Assembly (NCBI GenBank): GCA_945830575.1
Contig: CALZZE010000001.1
Span: 62,001-126,000, forward strand
DNA: 64,000 nt
Source of the DNA: an uncultured Subdoligranulum sp.
Lineage (GTDB): Bacteria > Bacillota > Clostridia > Oscillospirales > Ruminococcaceae
Reading direction: 5' to 3'
Shown here: piece after piece, positions 57,047-63,540 of the stretch
Position numbering within the stretch: the stretch's first letter is position 1
Layout of the letters: each line of letters starts with the position of its first letter
Notes under the pieces: generated by a model
What the model was told of the DNA's origin: nothing
What the model saw: the letters and a program-made list of their open reading frames with translations, nothing else
Database searches by the model: none
Position numbers and translations under genes: made by a program

Positions 57047-57605
57047 CGTTTACAGAACCGGCGGCGGCTGGGCGCAGAAATACGGCAAAAAAATTATAGG
57101 CTGGGATCACGCCCCGGCCGAGGAATATTTCAAAGAGTTGCGCAGGGTAAGCAAAAATCAAATCATTTGGGGCTGGAATTATTTCAATCTGCCACCCTGC
57201 CGCTGCTTTTTGGTATGGAACAAACCAAACATCCCGGCGGACTTCACAATGGCACAATGTGAGGTTGCGTGGACGTCGTACAACACCAACGCAAAAATAT
57301 TTCACCATTCAAGCGCCCGCACCAAAGGCGAGGCGCATTTCCACCCCACGGAAAAGCCTGTGGCGCTGTATGCGTGGCAGTACAGACTATTTGCCGCGCC
57401 GGGTATGAAAATACTGGATACGCACCTCGGCAGCGGCAGCAGCCGGATCGCCGCATACGATGCGGGGCTTGATTTTGTAGGGTTTGAGATCGACCCGGAA
57501 TATTTTGAAAAGGGCCAGCAGCGATTTGATGCACACGCTGCACAGCAATCTTTGTTTCACCAGCCGCCGCCGGACGAACGCCCGGAACAGCTGAGTTTAT
57601 TTTAA
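57030..57605 (+). CDS. Beta-class DNA methyltransferase, second part (motif I)
   Basis: About 191 residues: WDHAPAEEYFKELRRVSKNQIIWGWNYF, HPTEKPVALYAWQ and the SAM-binding motif I DTHLGSGSSRIAAYDAGLDFVGFEIDPEYF. The order DPPY before motif I makes it beta class. This part has no start codon or ribosome-binding site of its own other than near the G run, so it is the remainder of the gene begun at 56816 (about 262 residues if intact). A small adenine or N4-cytosine methylase, common in phages. Confidence 0.7.
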   Translation: MRGGYSVYRTGGGWAQKYGKKIIGWDHAPAEEYFKELRRVSKNQIIWGWNYFNLPPCRCFLVWNKPNIPADFTMAQCEVAWTSYNTNAKIFHHSSARTKGEAHFHPTEKPVALYAWQYRLFAAPGMKILDTHLGSGSSRIAAYDAGLDFVGFEIDPEYFEKGQQRFDAHAAQQSLFHQPPPDERPEQLSLF

Positions 57606-57618
57606 CGGAGGTTTTGAC

Positions 57619-57888
57619 ATGCCTGATTATTGGTTTTATAGGGAGGTTTATTTGGGGGAAGAAATCCCGGAGGCTGATTTTGACGATGCGATCCAACGCG
57701 CAAAAGAAAAAATCCAAGAATGGGAGCGCCTTTATGGCACCATCAAGCTGCGGCCCGGAATTGACAATGCGTTAAAATGTGCCATCTGCGCGGTGGCGGA
57801 GGCCATGTATGAATTTATGCAGGAAGATAAAAACTGGGCAGGCGAACCGAATATGCCGATGATGTGGAGCTTGAGGATGACGGCTTAA
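57619..57888 (+). CDS. Small protein resembling a gp6-type head-tail connector, C-terminus possibly frameshifted
   Basis: 89 residues: YWFYREVYLGEEIPEADFDDAIQRAKEKIQEW and ALKCAICAVAEAMYEF resemble the short gp6-like connectors of Firmicute phages, though this is an early-region position. The C-terminus after EFMQEDKN reads poorly. The sequence beyond, in another frame, gives an acidic protein-like stretch EYADDVELEDDGLMVYRHKP ending at 57920, which one more A in the AAAAA run at about 57829-57833 would join. Possibly another slipped gene or a chimera. Confidence 0.45.
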   Translation: MPDYWFYREVYLGEEIPEADFDDAIQRAKEKIQEWERLYGTIKLRPGIDNALKCAICAVAEAMYEFMQEDKNWAGEPNMPMMWSLRMTA

Positions 57889-57922
57889 TGGTCTACCGCC
57901 ATAAGCCGAAAGGAGAATGATC

Positions 57923-58225
57923 ATGAAGTGCATAGAATGCCAGGACTATGAAAAATGTTGGAAAGAAGGAAATCTTACCATCAAAAGGAAGAGTTGTCAA
58001 AGGGCAAAAACAAAATATGTGATGACCCGCGCAGATCGCATCCGGTCTATGGGCGATGAGGAGTTGGCGGTGAAAATCAGCCACCAAACCATCAGTTCCG
58101 TGTGTGATATTGTTTGTGGGAGAGATTGCAAGGCGTTTGCAACACTTAACAAGACGTCGCGGCAACGATGCGTGGAGATCGTTTTGGACTGGCTCCAGCA
58201 GCCAGCGGAGGAGGTAACACCGTGA
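57923..58225 (+). CDS. Small Cys-containing phage protein
   Basis: 100 residues from ATG 57923, behind AAAGGAG. KCIECQDYEKCWKEG at the N-terminus and CDIVCGRDCKAF later suggest a metal-bound fold; TRADRIRSMGDEELAVKI is a segment recurrent in small phage proteins of clostridia. Function unknown. Stop overlaps the next start. Confidence 0.55.
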   Translation: MKCIECQDYEKCWKEGNLTIKRKSCQRAKTKYVMTRADRIRSMGDEELAVKISHQTISSVCDIVCGRDCKAFATLNKTSRQRCVEIVLDWLQQPAEEVTP

Positions 58226-58842
58226 GTAAAGCCGTACTTATCAGCATCCGCCCGAAGTGGTGCAAAAAGATCATATCTGGAGAAAAGACTGTTGAGATCA
58301 GAAAGACGGCTCCAAGGCTAAAAACACCATTCAAGTGCTATATTTACTGCACGAATGGAACTGGCGCGAATACCTTGAATATCCCAATAAATGTAGAACG
58401 TCTTTTGGCTGATTGTTCTATAAACGGAATGAGAAGCATGAACTGCCAGATTGGAAACAGCAAAGTCATAGGCGAGTTTGTTTGTAATGAAATTCAATAT
58501 GCAGACGCCTCCTGTTTTGTCGTAAAAGAGGATGGCGAGAAAGCACTGGAAGGGAGCTGCATAGATAAAGCAGATCTGTTTGAATATCTACGATGGAATA
58601 TCGGAACTCCGAGAGCTGAATGTGCTCCATTTTATAGATGGCAAATATCAGATCTGAAAATCTACGGCATCCCGCTCGAACTGGATTTTTTCCGCAAGGA
58701 GTGCGTGAACGATATAAATTGCGAGAGCTGCGCGATGTATCGGAACGAAAACGGAACATGTGGCAACGATGCATTGAAATTACGCCGCCCTCCGCAAAGC
58801 TGGTGCTATGTTATTCAAAAAGGAGGAATCTGCCATGCGTAA
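58222..58842 (+). CDS. ASCH-domain protein
   Basis: 206 residues from GTG 58222 (GGAGGAGG just upstream, GTGA overlap with the previous stop). VLISIRPKWCKKIISGEKTVEIRKTAPRL is the ASCH RNA-binding signature; GEFVCNEI and WYRWQISDL-like strands complete the fold. A Cys-rich C-terminus (CESCAMYRNENGTC) is added. ASCH proteins bind or process RNA or modified nucleosides; phages often carry one. Confidence 0.8.
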   Translation: MSKAVLISIRPKWCKKIISGEKTVEIRKTAPRLKTPFKCYIYCTNGTGANTLNIPINVERLLADCSINGMRSMNCQIGNSKVIGEFVCNEIQYADASCFVVKEDGEKALEGSCIDKADLFEYLRWNIGTPRAECAPFYRWQISDLKIYGIPLELDFFRKECVNDINCESCAMYRNENGTCGNDALKLRRPPQSWCYVIQKGGICHA

Positions 58843-59026
58843 GATTGACAAAACTATGCAGGCCGTAAAGGCGGCGGCCATTCTGGCGCGGTTTTGCGAT
58901 GATCGGGACACCTGCAAGGGCTGCCCGTTCCTCGACCGGCAAACAGGACAGTGCATTTACCGGGACGGCGTGGACCCCAACGAATGGCCGCAATACGATA
59001 CGCCGATCCAGTATGCAATGGAATAA
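58835..59026 (+). CDS. Small Cys-rich phage protein
   Basis: 63 residues from ATG 58835 (AAGGAGG eight bases upstream). CDDRDTCKGCPFLDRQTGQCIY is a four-Cys cluster, probably zinc. Overlaps the ASCH gene stop by 8 bases. Function unknown. Confidence 0.55.
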   Translation: MRKIDKTMQAVKAAAILARFCDDRDTCKGCPFLDRQTGQCIYRDGVDPNEWPQYDTPIQYAME

Positions 59027-59037
59027 GGAGGACACAC

Positions 59038-59655
59038 ATGATCATCAAGAAGTTTGCAAGCCTTTTGAAGAATACGGGAGAATGCACCTTTTACGGGCTG
59101 GGCGCGAACCGGGCCGCCCTGTCATGTGGGCACGCCATTTACCTGTTGCCGGACGTGGCACAGCCCCAGACAGATGAACAGCTGCGGGTTATGCTGGACG
59201 TACCGACAGACAAATGGTTCGGCGTCCATTCCGAGATCAAAGCAAACGTACAGATTGATGCCGTCGGGTCCGCCAACCTGCTGCCGATCACGGAGGGTGA
59301 CGAAACGCTGGAGCCGCTGCCGTTTGCCGTTTACGAACCGTTCTGCCCGTTCAACCGGGTTTTGATTTCACAATCCGGCAGGCTGGTGTTTTTCAATGAG
59401 GCGTATTTAGCACCCATAGCGGACGCCATGAAGAACAACGATTTTATTAGCTATTATGCCCGCAAAATGGGCAGCGGAGGGGCCTATATCATTGTGCAGG
59501 ATGGCATGGATGACGTGCTGGCCGCAATTATGCCGGTGCAGGTGGAAATGCAGTCATTTTGTGAGAAAATCGCAAGGTTTGAAAGCCTGTGCGCGGAGGA
59601 ACTGGCACGCCGGAAAATCACGGCGGCAAGGGATGTGGATTTAGAAGAAAAATAA
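59038..59655 (+). CDS. Phage protein of unknown function
   Basis: 205 residues from ATG 59038 behind AAGGAGG. Mixed alpha/beta pattern: IYLLPDVAQPQTDEQLRVML, HSEIKANVQIDAVGSANLLP, PFAVYEPFCPFNRVLISQSG and a helical C-terminus. No family recognised. It is one of the larger unknown genes of the early region. Confidence 0.55.
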   Translation: MIIKKFASLLKNTGECTFYGLGANRAALSCGHAIYLLPDVAQPQTDEQLRVMLDVPTDKWFGVHSEIKANVQIDAVGSANLLPITEGDETLEPLPFAVYEPFCPFNRVLISQSGRLVFFNEAYLAPIADAMKNNDFISYYARKMGSGGAYIIVQDGMDDVLAAIMPVQVEMQSFCEKIARFESLCAEELARRKITAARDVDLEEK

Positions 59656-59672
59656 AAGCGTGGAGAAAAACC

Positions 59673-59894
59673 ATGAACAGAACAAAGCAAACCAAAAAGG
59701 ACCCGCCGCCCGGCGGACCGAAAGACAGCCCGTGCCGGGGATGCCCGGACGCGGCAACGTGCGACAAGACGCCATGCGATTCGTTTACATACTGGTTTTC
59801 AATTCGCTGGACGGATGCCCGCATTGTGGGTTGGTACATGGCCTGCAAGAATGCGGTGCGCCAAGGCAGGCCGCTGCCGCCGTCGCCGTTTTAA
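59673..59894 (+). CDS. Small Cys-rich phage protein
   Basis: 73 residues: a Pro/Lys-rich N-terminus, then SPCRGCPDAATCDKTPC with four Cys, and an aromatic SFTYWFSIRWTD stretch. Probably zinc-binding. Function unknown. Confidence 0.5.
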   Translation: MNRTKQTKKDPPPGGPKDSPCRGCPDAATCDKTPCDSFTYWFSIRWTDARIVGWYMACKNAVRQGRPLPPSPF

Positions 59895-60129
59895 CTACCT
59901 ATATATAAATATGCCCCCAGCAAAATGCCGCCTATTGGGCGGCGGTGGGGCTTGTATATGGTCTTAATTCAAGGGACATTCCCCCGTTGGGGAAAGGGGT
60001 GCAGGGGAAAACGAAAGCGGGCCACCGCGAGAGAAAAACAGGATGCCGCACACCGGCCCGCTGGCGTTGTCCCCTGCGCTTGCCCTATTTCCCCATACCA
60101 ACAGGAAAAGAAAATTTTTGGAGGGAGCC
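59895..60129. promoter_or_regulatory. Candidate replication origin upstream of the HUH Rep gene
   Basis: 235 bases without a gene but with strong hairpins: GCCCC...GCCGCC-TATTG-GGCGGC...GGGGC (59913-59951), CCCC-GTT-GGGG (near 59982-59992), and a long nested hairpin with outer stem GCAGGGG/CCCCTGC (60001-60007 with 60071-60077) and inner stem AGCGGGCC/GGCCCGCT (60016-60023 with 60055-60062). Rolling-circle origins sit next to the initiator gene and are hairpin-rich. GGAGG for the Rep gene is at 60120-60125. Confidence 0.5.
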
Positions 60130-60972
60130 ATGAAATGCCGATACGTCCGGGAACAGCGGACCATTTGCGGTAGGGACATGAAAACGGCGCCGTTTTTGGA
60201 GGTTGATCTGTTTGAGATCAGCAGCCGGGAACACAGGGCAAGCCGACGGGCAAAACAGAAAATGGCAACCAAACTGGCCCAGAAAAAGTATAATGAAAAA
60301 ATATCGATCCGGCATTTTGTCCAGATCGTAAAAACCAACTTTACCCGCGATGCGTGGGTGCTGACCTACACATACAACAGCGAACATCTGCCAGCGCCGG
60401 GCGATGAAAAGCGGGTGGACGCGGATTGGACAAACTGCATCAAGCGCCTGCGCCGCCGGGTGCAAAGCCCCATCAAGTGGGTGGCCGTGCCGGAATACAG
60501 CGTGATCGATCCTGACACGGGCGAAGTGACGGGCCGACACCATCACCACGTCATACTTGAGGGCGCGGTCACTTACGAGGATTTGATGGCAGCATGGTGC
60601 GACAGGGACGGAGAAAAAATAGGCTTTGTGTATGTGGAAAAAATGGACCTGAAACACAGCAGCGCCGAGGCGCTGGCCCGCTACATGGTCAAGCGGCGCC
60701 GCCACGCACGGAAATGGCGGCAAAGCCGGGGCCTGCAAAAACCAAAGACGCCCCAACCGAATGACACCCGATACAGCCGCCGGGAACTGGACCGGGCCGC
60801 GACGCTGTATGTGGATGACCGGGACTATTGGGAAAAGAAATACCCGGGCTTTACCCCGACAAGCATTGAACCGATGATGACCGGGGCGGGATCGTGGCAC
60901 ATTGTTGCAAAGCTGGAACGGGTGCCGGCGGCACAAAAACGGAGGCGCACCAATGCAAAGAATCAACCTTGA
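60130..60972 (+). CDS. HUH-type rolling-circle replication initiator (inovirus Gp2-like)
   Basis: 280 residues from ATG 60130. Strand-rich N-terminal part with VLTYTYNSEHLP, the metal-binding motif GRHHHHVILEG (HUH, about 138-148) and the probable catalytic-Tyr helix EALARYMVKRRRHARKW, followed by SRGLQKPKTPQ, as in Gp2/RepA-type initiators. It would nick one strand at an origin, presumably in the hairpin-rich region just upstream. Such initiators are typical of plasmids, ICEs and filamentous phages but also occur in some Firmicute tailed phages. Confidence 0.8.
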   Translation: MKCRYVREQRTICGRDMKTAPFLEVDLFEISSREHRASRRAKQKMATKLAQKKYNEKISIRHFVQIVKTNFTRDAWVLTYTYNSEHLPAPGDEKRVDADWTNCIKRLRRRVQSPIKWVAVPEYSVIDPDTGEVTGRHHHHVILEGAVTYEDLMAAWCDRDGEKIGFVYVEKMDLKHSSAEALARYMVKRRRHARKWRQSRGLQKPKTPQPNDTRYSRRELDRAATLYVDDRDYWEKKYPGFTPTSIEPMMTGAGSWHIVAKLERVPAAQKRRRTNAKNQP

Positions 60973-61405
60973 GGATTTGCCGGAACGATACCAGAAACAG
61001 GTGCTTGAACAGCTGGCACGCCAGCAGAAACGAACCACACCGCCAGCGCCAGAATCGCCAACCAAAGCCAAAAAGGGGCCGCCGCAAAGCGAGGTGGATT
61101 ATTACAACCGCTTTGTGCTGCCGGGGCTGATGTGCGGTGAAATCGTCAAGGTGCTGAACAGGCGGCGATTTGAACTGATGCCCGCAGCAGAGTTTTGCGG
61201 GATCAAGCTGCCCGCCGCACACTATACGCCGGATTTTATTTTACAGCACAAGGATGGCACGGTGGAAATCGTGGAGGTAAAAAGCCGCTTTACAAGAAAG
61301 CAACAACGGGATTATATCTACCGGCGCAGGCTGTTTATTGAAAAATACGCCCGGCCCAATGGCTGGAAATTCACAGAGTACATACAGGAGGAAAACCATG
61401 ATTAG
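60953..61405 (+). CDS. DUF1064-like PD-(D/E)XK nuclease
   Basis: 150 residues from ATG 60953, overlapping the Rep gene by 20 bases. LPAAHYTPDFILQHKDGTVEIVEVKSRFTRKQQRDYIYRRRLFI contains the PD...(V)EVKS core of a PD-(D/E)XK nuclease, as in DUF1064 phage proteins. Probably resolves or trims replication intermediates. Confidence 0.75.
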   Translation: MQRINLEDLPERYQKQVLEQLARQQKRTTPPAPESPTKAKKGPPQSEVDYYNRFVLPGLMCGEIVKVLNRRRFELMPAAEFCGIKLPAAHYTPDFILQHKDGTVEIVEVKSRFTRKQQRDYIYRRRLFIEKYARPNGWKFTEYIQEENHD

Positions 61406-62210
61406 TTTGGAAAAGATATACACAAGTGGGCAAACGTTTTTGTGGGATAAAGTGGTGGACAAGCGCGGCAATGTTTGCTATCTTGTGCGCAACGCGGGCG
61501 GTTGGGCGCTGGTGCAGCAGGACGGCGAAAATTACAGTATCAGCATGGCCAGTTTCTGCGAGGAAAGCTGGCAGGAATATTTTGATGATTACACCGACTA
61601 TGAAACCATCGTGGGCGCGTTCAGACAGAAAGGCATTGTTGACGATGCCGTGAAAGCCGGGGCCGGGCTGCGAATTTTGCGGCAAACGCCGTGGGAGGCC
61701 GCCGTGCAGTTTATCATAAGTCAGAACAACAACATTCCACGCATCAAAAAATGCGTGGATGCGTTGGCGCGGCGTTTTAACGGGGAAATCGAGGTTTTTG
61801 GTGAAAGGTACGTCGCTTGCCTGCCCAAACCGTGGCAGATTGTTGAGGCAGGCCCCGGCGCGTTGGAGGGGCTGGGGCTGGGGTACCGGGCAAAATATCT
61901 TTTCAATCTGGCCGTAAATTGGGAAAAAATCATCGCCCAGATTTGGGCCGAGGATAGCTATGAAAACCATTTCAAGACGCTTTGCGGCGTTTATGGAATT
62001 GGGGCAAAAGTAGCGAATTGTGTATGCCTGTTTGGCCTGCATGATGTTGACGCTGTGCCCATTGACGTATGGATGGCGCGGATCATCGAGCGGGCCATGG
62101 GCGGGGTATTTCCCAGCGCCACGCCGGGGGCCGGGATTTTGCAACAGTATCTTTTCTGGGCGGTGAAGAACTGCCCGGAAATCAAAGAAAAATATTTGGG
62201 GAGCGATTAA
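61398..62210 (+). CDS. OGG1/AlkA-type HhH-GPD DNA glycosylase
   Basis: 270 residues from ATG 61398. The N-terminal OGG1-like strand region has SGQTFLWDKV. The HhH-GPD domain has QFIISQNNNIPRIKKCVDAL, LGLGYRAKYL and the hairpin GVYGIGAKVANCVCLFGLHDVDAVPIDVWM, with the catalytic Lys in the hairpin and the Asp in VPID as in OGG1. Removes 8-oxoguanine or another damaged or modified base. Very unusual cargo for a prophage. Overlaps the nuclease gene. Confidence 0.85.
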   Translation: MISLEKIYTSGQTFLWDKVVDKRGNVCYLVRNAGGWALVQQDGENYSISMASFCEESWQEYFDDYTDYETIVGAFRQKGIVDDAVKAGAGLRILRQTPWEAAVQFIISQNNNIPRIKKCVDALARRFNGEIEVFGERYVACLPKPWQIVEAGPGALEGLGLGYRAKYLFNLAVNWEKIIAQIWAEDSYENHFKTLCGVYGIGAKVANCVCLFGLHDVDAVPIDVWMARIIERAMGGVFPSATPGAGILQQYLFWAVKNCPEIKEKYLGSD

Positions 62211-62212
62211 GC

Positions 62213-62836
62213 ATGAACAGAAAAGACCGCAGAAAGCAGAAACAAAAGAACGTTGGCGAGTTGCCCAGCGGAACACAGGAAGAAGCCTACATCACCGAAA
62301 ACCGGGCGCAAGCCGGGCAAATTATCACGCTGTGCGCCATGATTGCGGCGTATGACCTGTTTGATACCCCGGCAGATGCGTGGGAACAGATGGGCGATGC
62401 CCTGCAAAAAGTTGGTGCAGAATACAAAGCGGTTGCATTGAGGCACGGCATCCGCGCCGCCGATCAATGGCTTGCACAGCAGACAGCCGACAGCATGGGA
62501 AAATACATCCGGGATCAATGGCCTATCCCACGCGCCGCCAAAAATGACCGGGAACGCCTTGCATTTGACGCCCAGCGTGACGGAATCAATTATTCCCTGC
62601 GCCTGTTTGTGCTGTGCGCAAGACAGTTTTTTGATTGGGCACGGGATACCGGCAAGATGCAGCAGCTTTTGGAAGAAACCCGCGGGAACTATCAACAGTT
62701 TTTGGACGAGGCGGCATTGGGTGACTCATACGGGCACGCGCTGCTGGATCGAAAAGTGCGCGAAATGACTGGCGGCGAGGAACACATTGGAACTGACTAC
62801 AACAAACAACCGATTTTTGGCAAAACGCTGTACTAA
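62213..62836 (+). CDS. Phage protein of unknown function
   Basis: 207 residues, mostly helical: a basic N-terminus (MNRKDRRKQKQKN), AGQIITLCAMIAAYDLF, DQWLAQQTADSMGKYI and LRLFVLCARQFFDW. Two bases after the glycosylase stop. Not recognised. Confidence 0.55.
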   Translation: MNRKDRRKQKQKNVGELPSGTQEEAYITENRAQAGQIITLCAMIAAYDLFDTPADAWEQMGDALQKVGAEYKAVALRHGIRAADQWLAQQTADSMGKYIRDQWPIPRAAKNDRERLAFDAQRDGINYSLRLFVLCARQFFDWARDTGKMQQLLEETRGNYQQFLDEAALGDSYGHALLDRKVREMTGGEEHIGTDYNKQPIFGKTLY

Positions 62837-62850
62837 CGGGAGGGAAAACC

Positions 62851-63333
62851 ATGGAACGCGGCCAGACCATTGAAGTGCTGAACTATTATGCAGATATTCC
62901 ACGCCACATCAAAGCGCTGCGGGCGGAAAGCGCGGTGCTGGAGCAGGAATACGATACATACACCGGCAGCGCATTGAATGGGATGCCGCACAGCGGGCAG
63001 GTCACAAGCCCGGTGGAAAATGCCGTGGAACGTCTGGAGGACAAAGAAATAAAAGCCAAGCTGGACGAAATAGCGGTGCGCATCACAGTTTTGCAGGCAG
63101 ACCGGCAAAACATTGCCGGGCAGATCAACCGGCTGTACAGCGTATACAAAGCGCTGATTTTAGAGCGCTTTTTGTACGGCCACACATGGGAGGCCACCGC
63201 TGCAAAGCTGTCATACAGCCGGAGGCAGGCAATGCGGGTGCAGGAAAAGGCGCTGGAACGGTTGGGCCAGCTGCTGGATGATATGCCGATGGCCGGAGAA
63301 ATCCTCACGCGGGCGCGTGACGCACGCATTTAA
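62851..63333 (+). CDS. ArpU-like late transcription regulator
   Basis: 160 residues. A coiled-coil-like first half and a sigma-factor-like HTH at the end (ALILERFLYGHTWEATAAKLSYSRRQAMRVQEKALERL) match the ArpU/DUF1492 family that switches on late genes in Firmicute phages. It is the last early gene, and a promoter with direct repeats follows directly. Confidence 0.8.
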   Translation: MERGQTIEVLNYYADIPRHIKALRAESAVLEQEYDTYTGSALNGMPHSGQVTSPVENAVERLEDKEIKAKLDEIAVRITVLQADRQNIAGQINRLYSVYKALILERFLYGHTWEATAAKLSYSRRQAMRVQEKALERLGQLLDDMPMAGEILTRARDARI

Positions 63334-63340
63334 TAAAACA

Positions 63341-63373
63341 TGGCACTCCATGGCACGCTTTTTGTGGTAAAAT
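63341..63373 (+). promoter_or_regulatory. Candidate late promoter with TGGCAC direct repeats
   Basis: TGGCAC occurs at 63341-63346 and 63351-63356 (10-base period, within cATGGCACtcCATGGCACgc), with a TAAAAT -10 box at 63368-63373 and no good -35. An activator bound to the repeats would replace the -35 box. Fits control by the ArpU-like protein encoded just upstream. Confidence 0.65.
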
Positions 63374-63400
63374 GGTTACAATGGAAAAATAAGACAAAGG

Positions 63401-63439
63401 CGCCCGCCAAGGTGAAACCACACCCCGGCGGGCGTTTGG
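63401..63439 (+). terminator. Hairpin in the late leader
   Basis: CGCCCGCC (63401-63408) pairs with GGCGGGCG (63427-63434), followed by TTTGGATTT. A second hairpin GGGGTT-TCCG-AACCCC lies at 63480-63495. Between late promoter and terminase gene; may terminate partially or be an RNA element. Confidence 0.45.
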
Positions 63440-63540
63440 ATTTAGGGAAAAATCCACAGCCGAAATTGCAGAGGTGCGCGGGGTTTCCGAACCCCGGAAA
63501 GGCGGCGCGGCAAAACAAACTTGCAAACAGGAGGGGCCAA

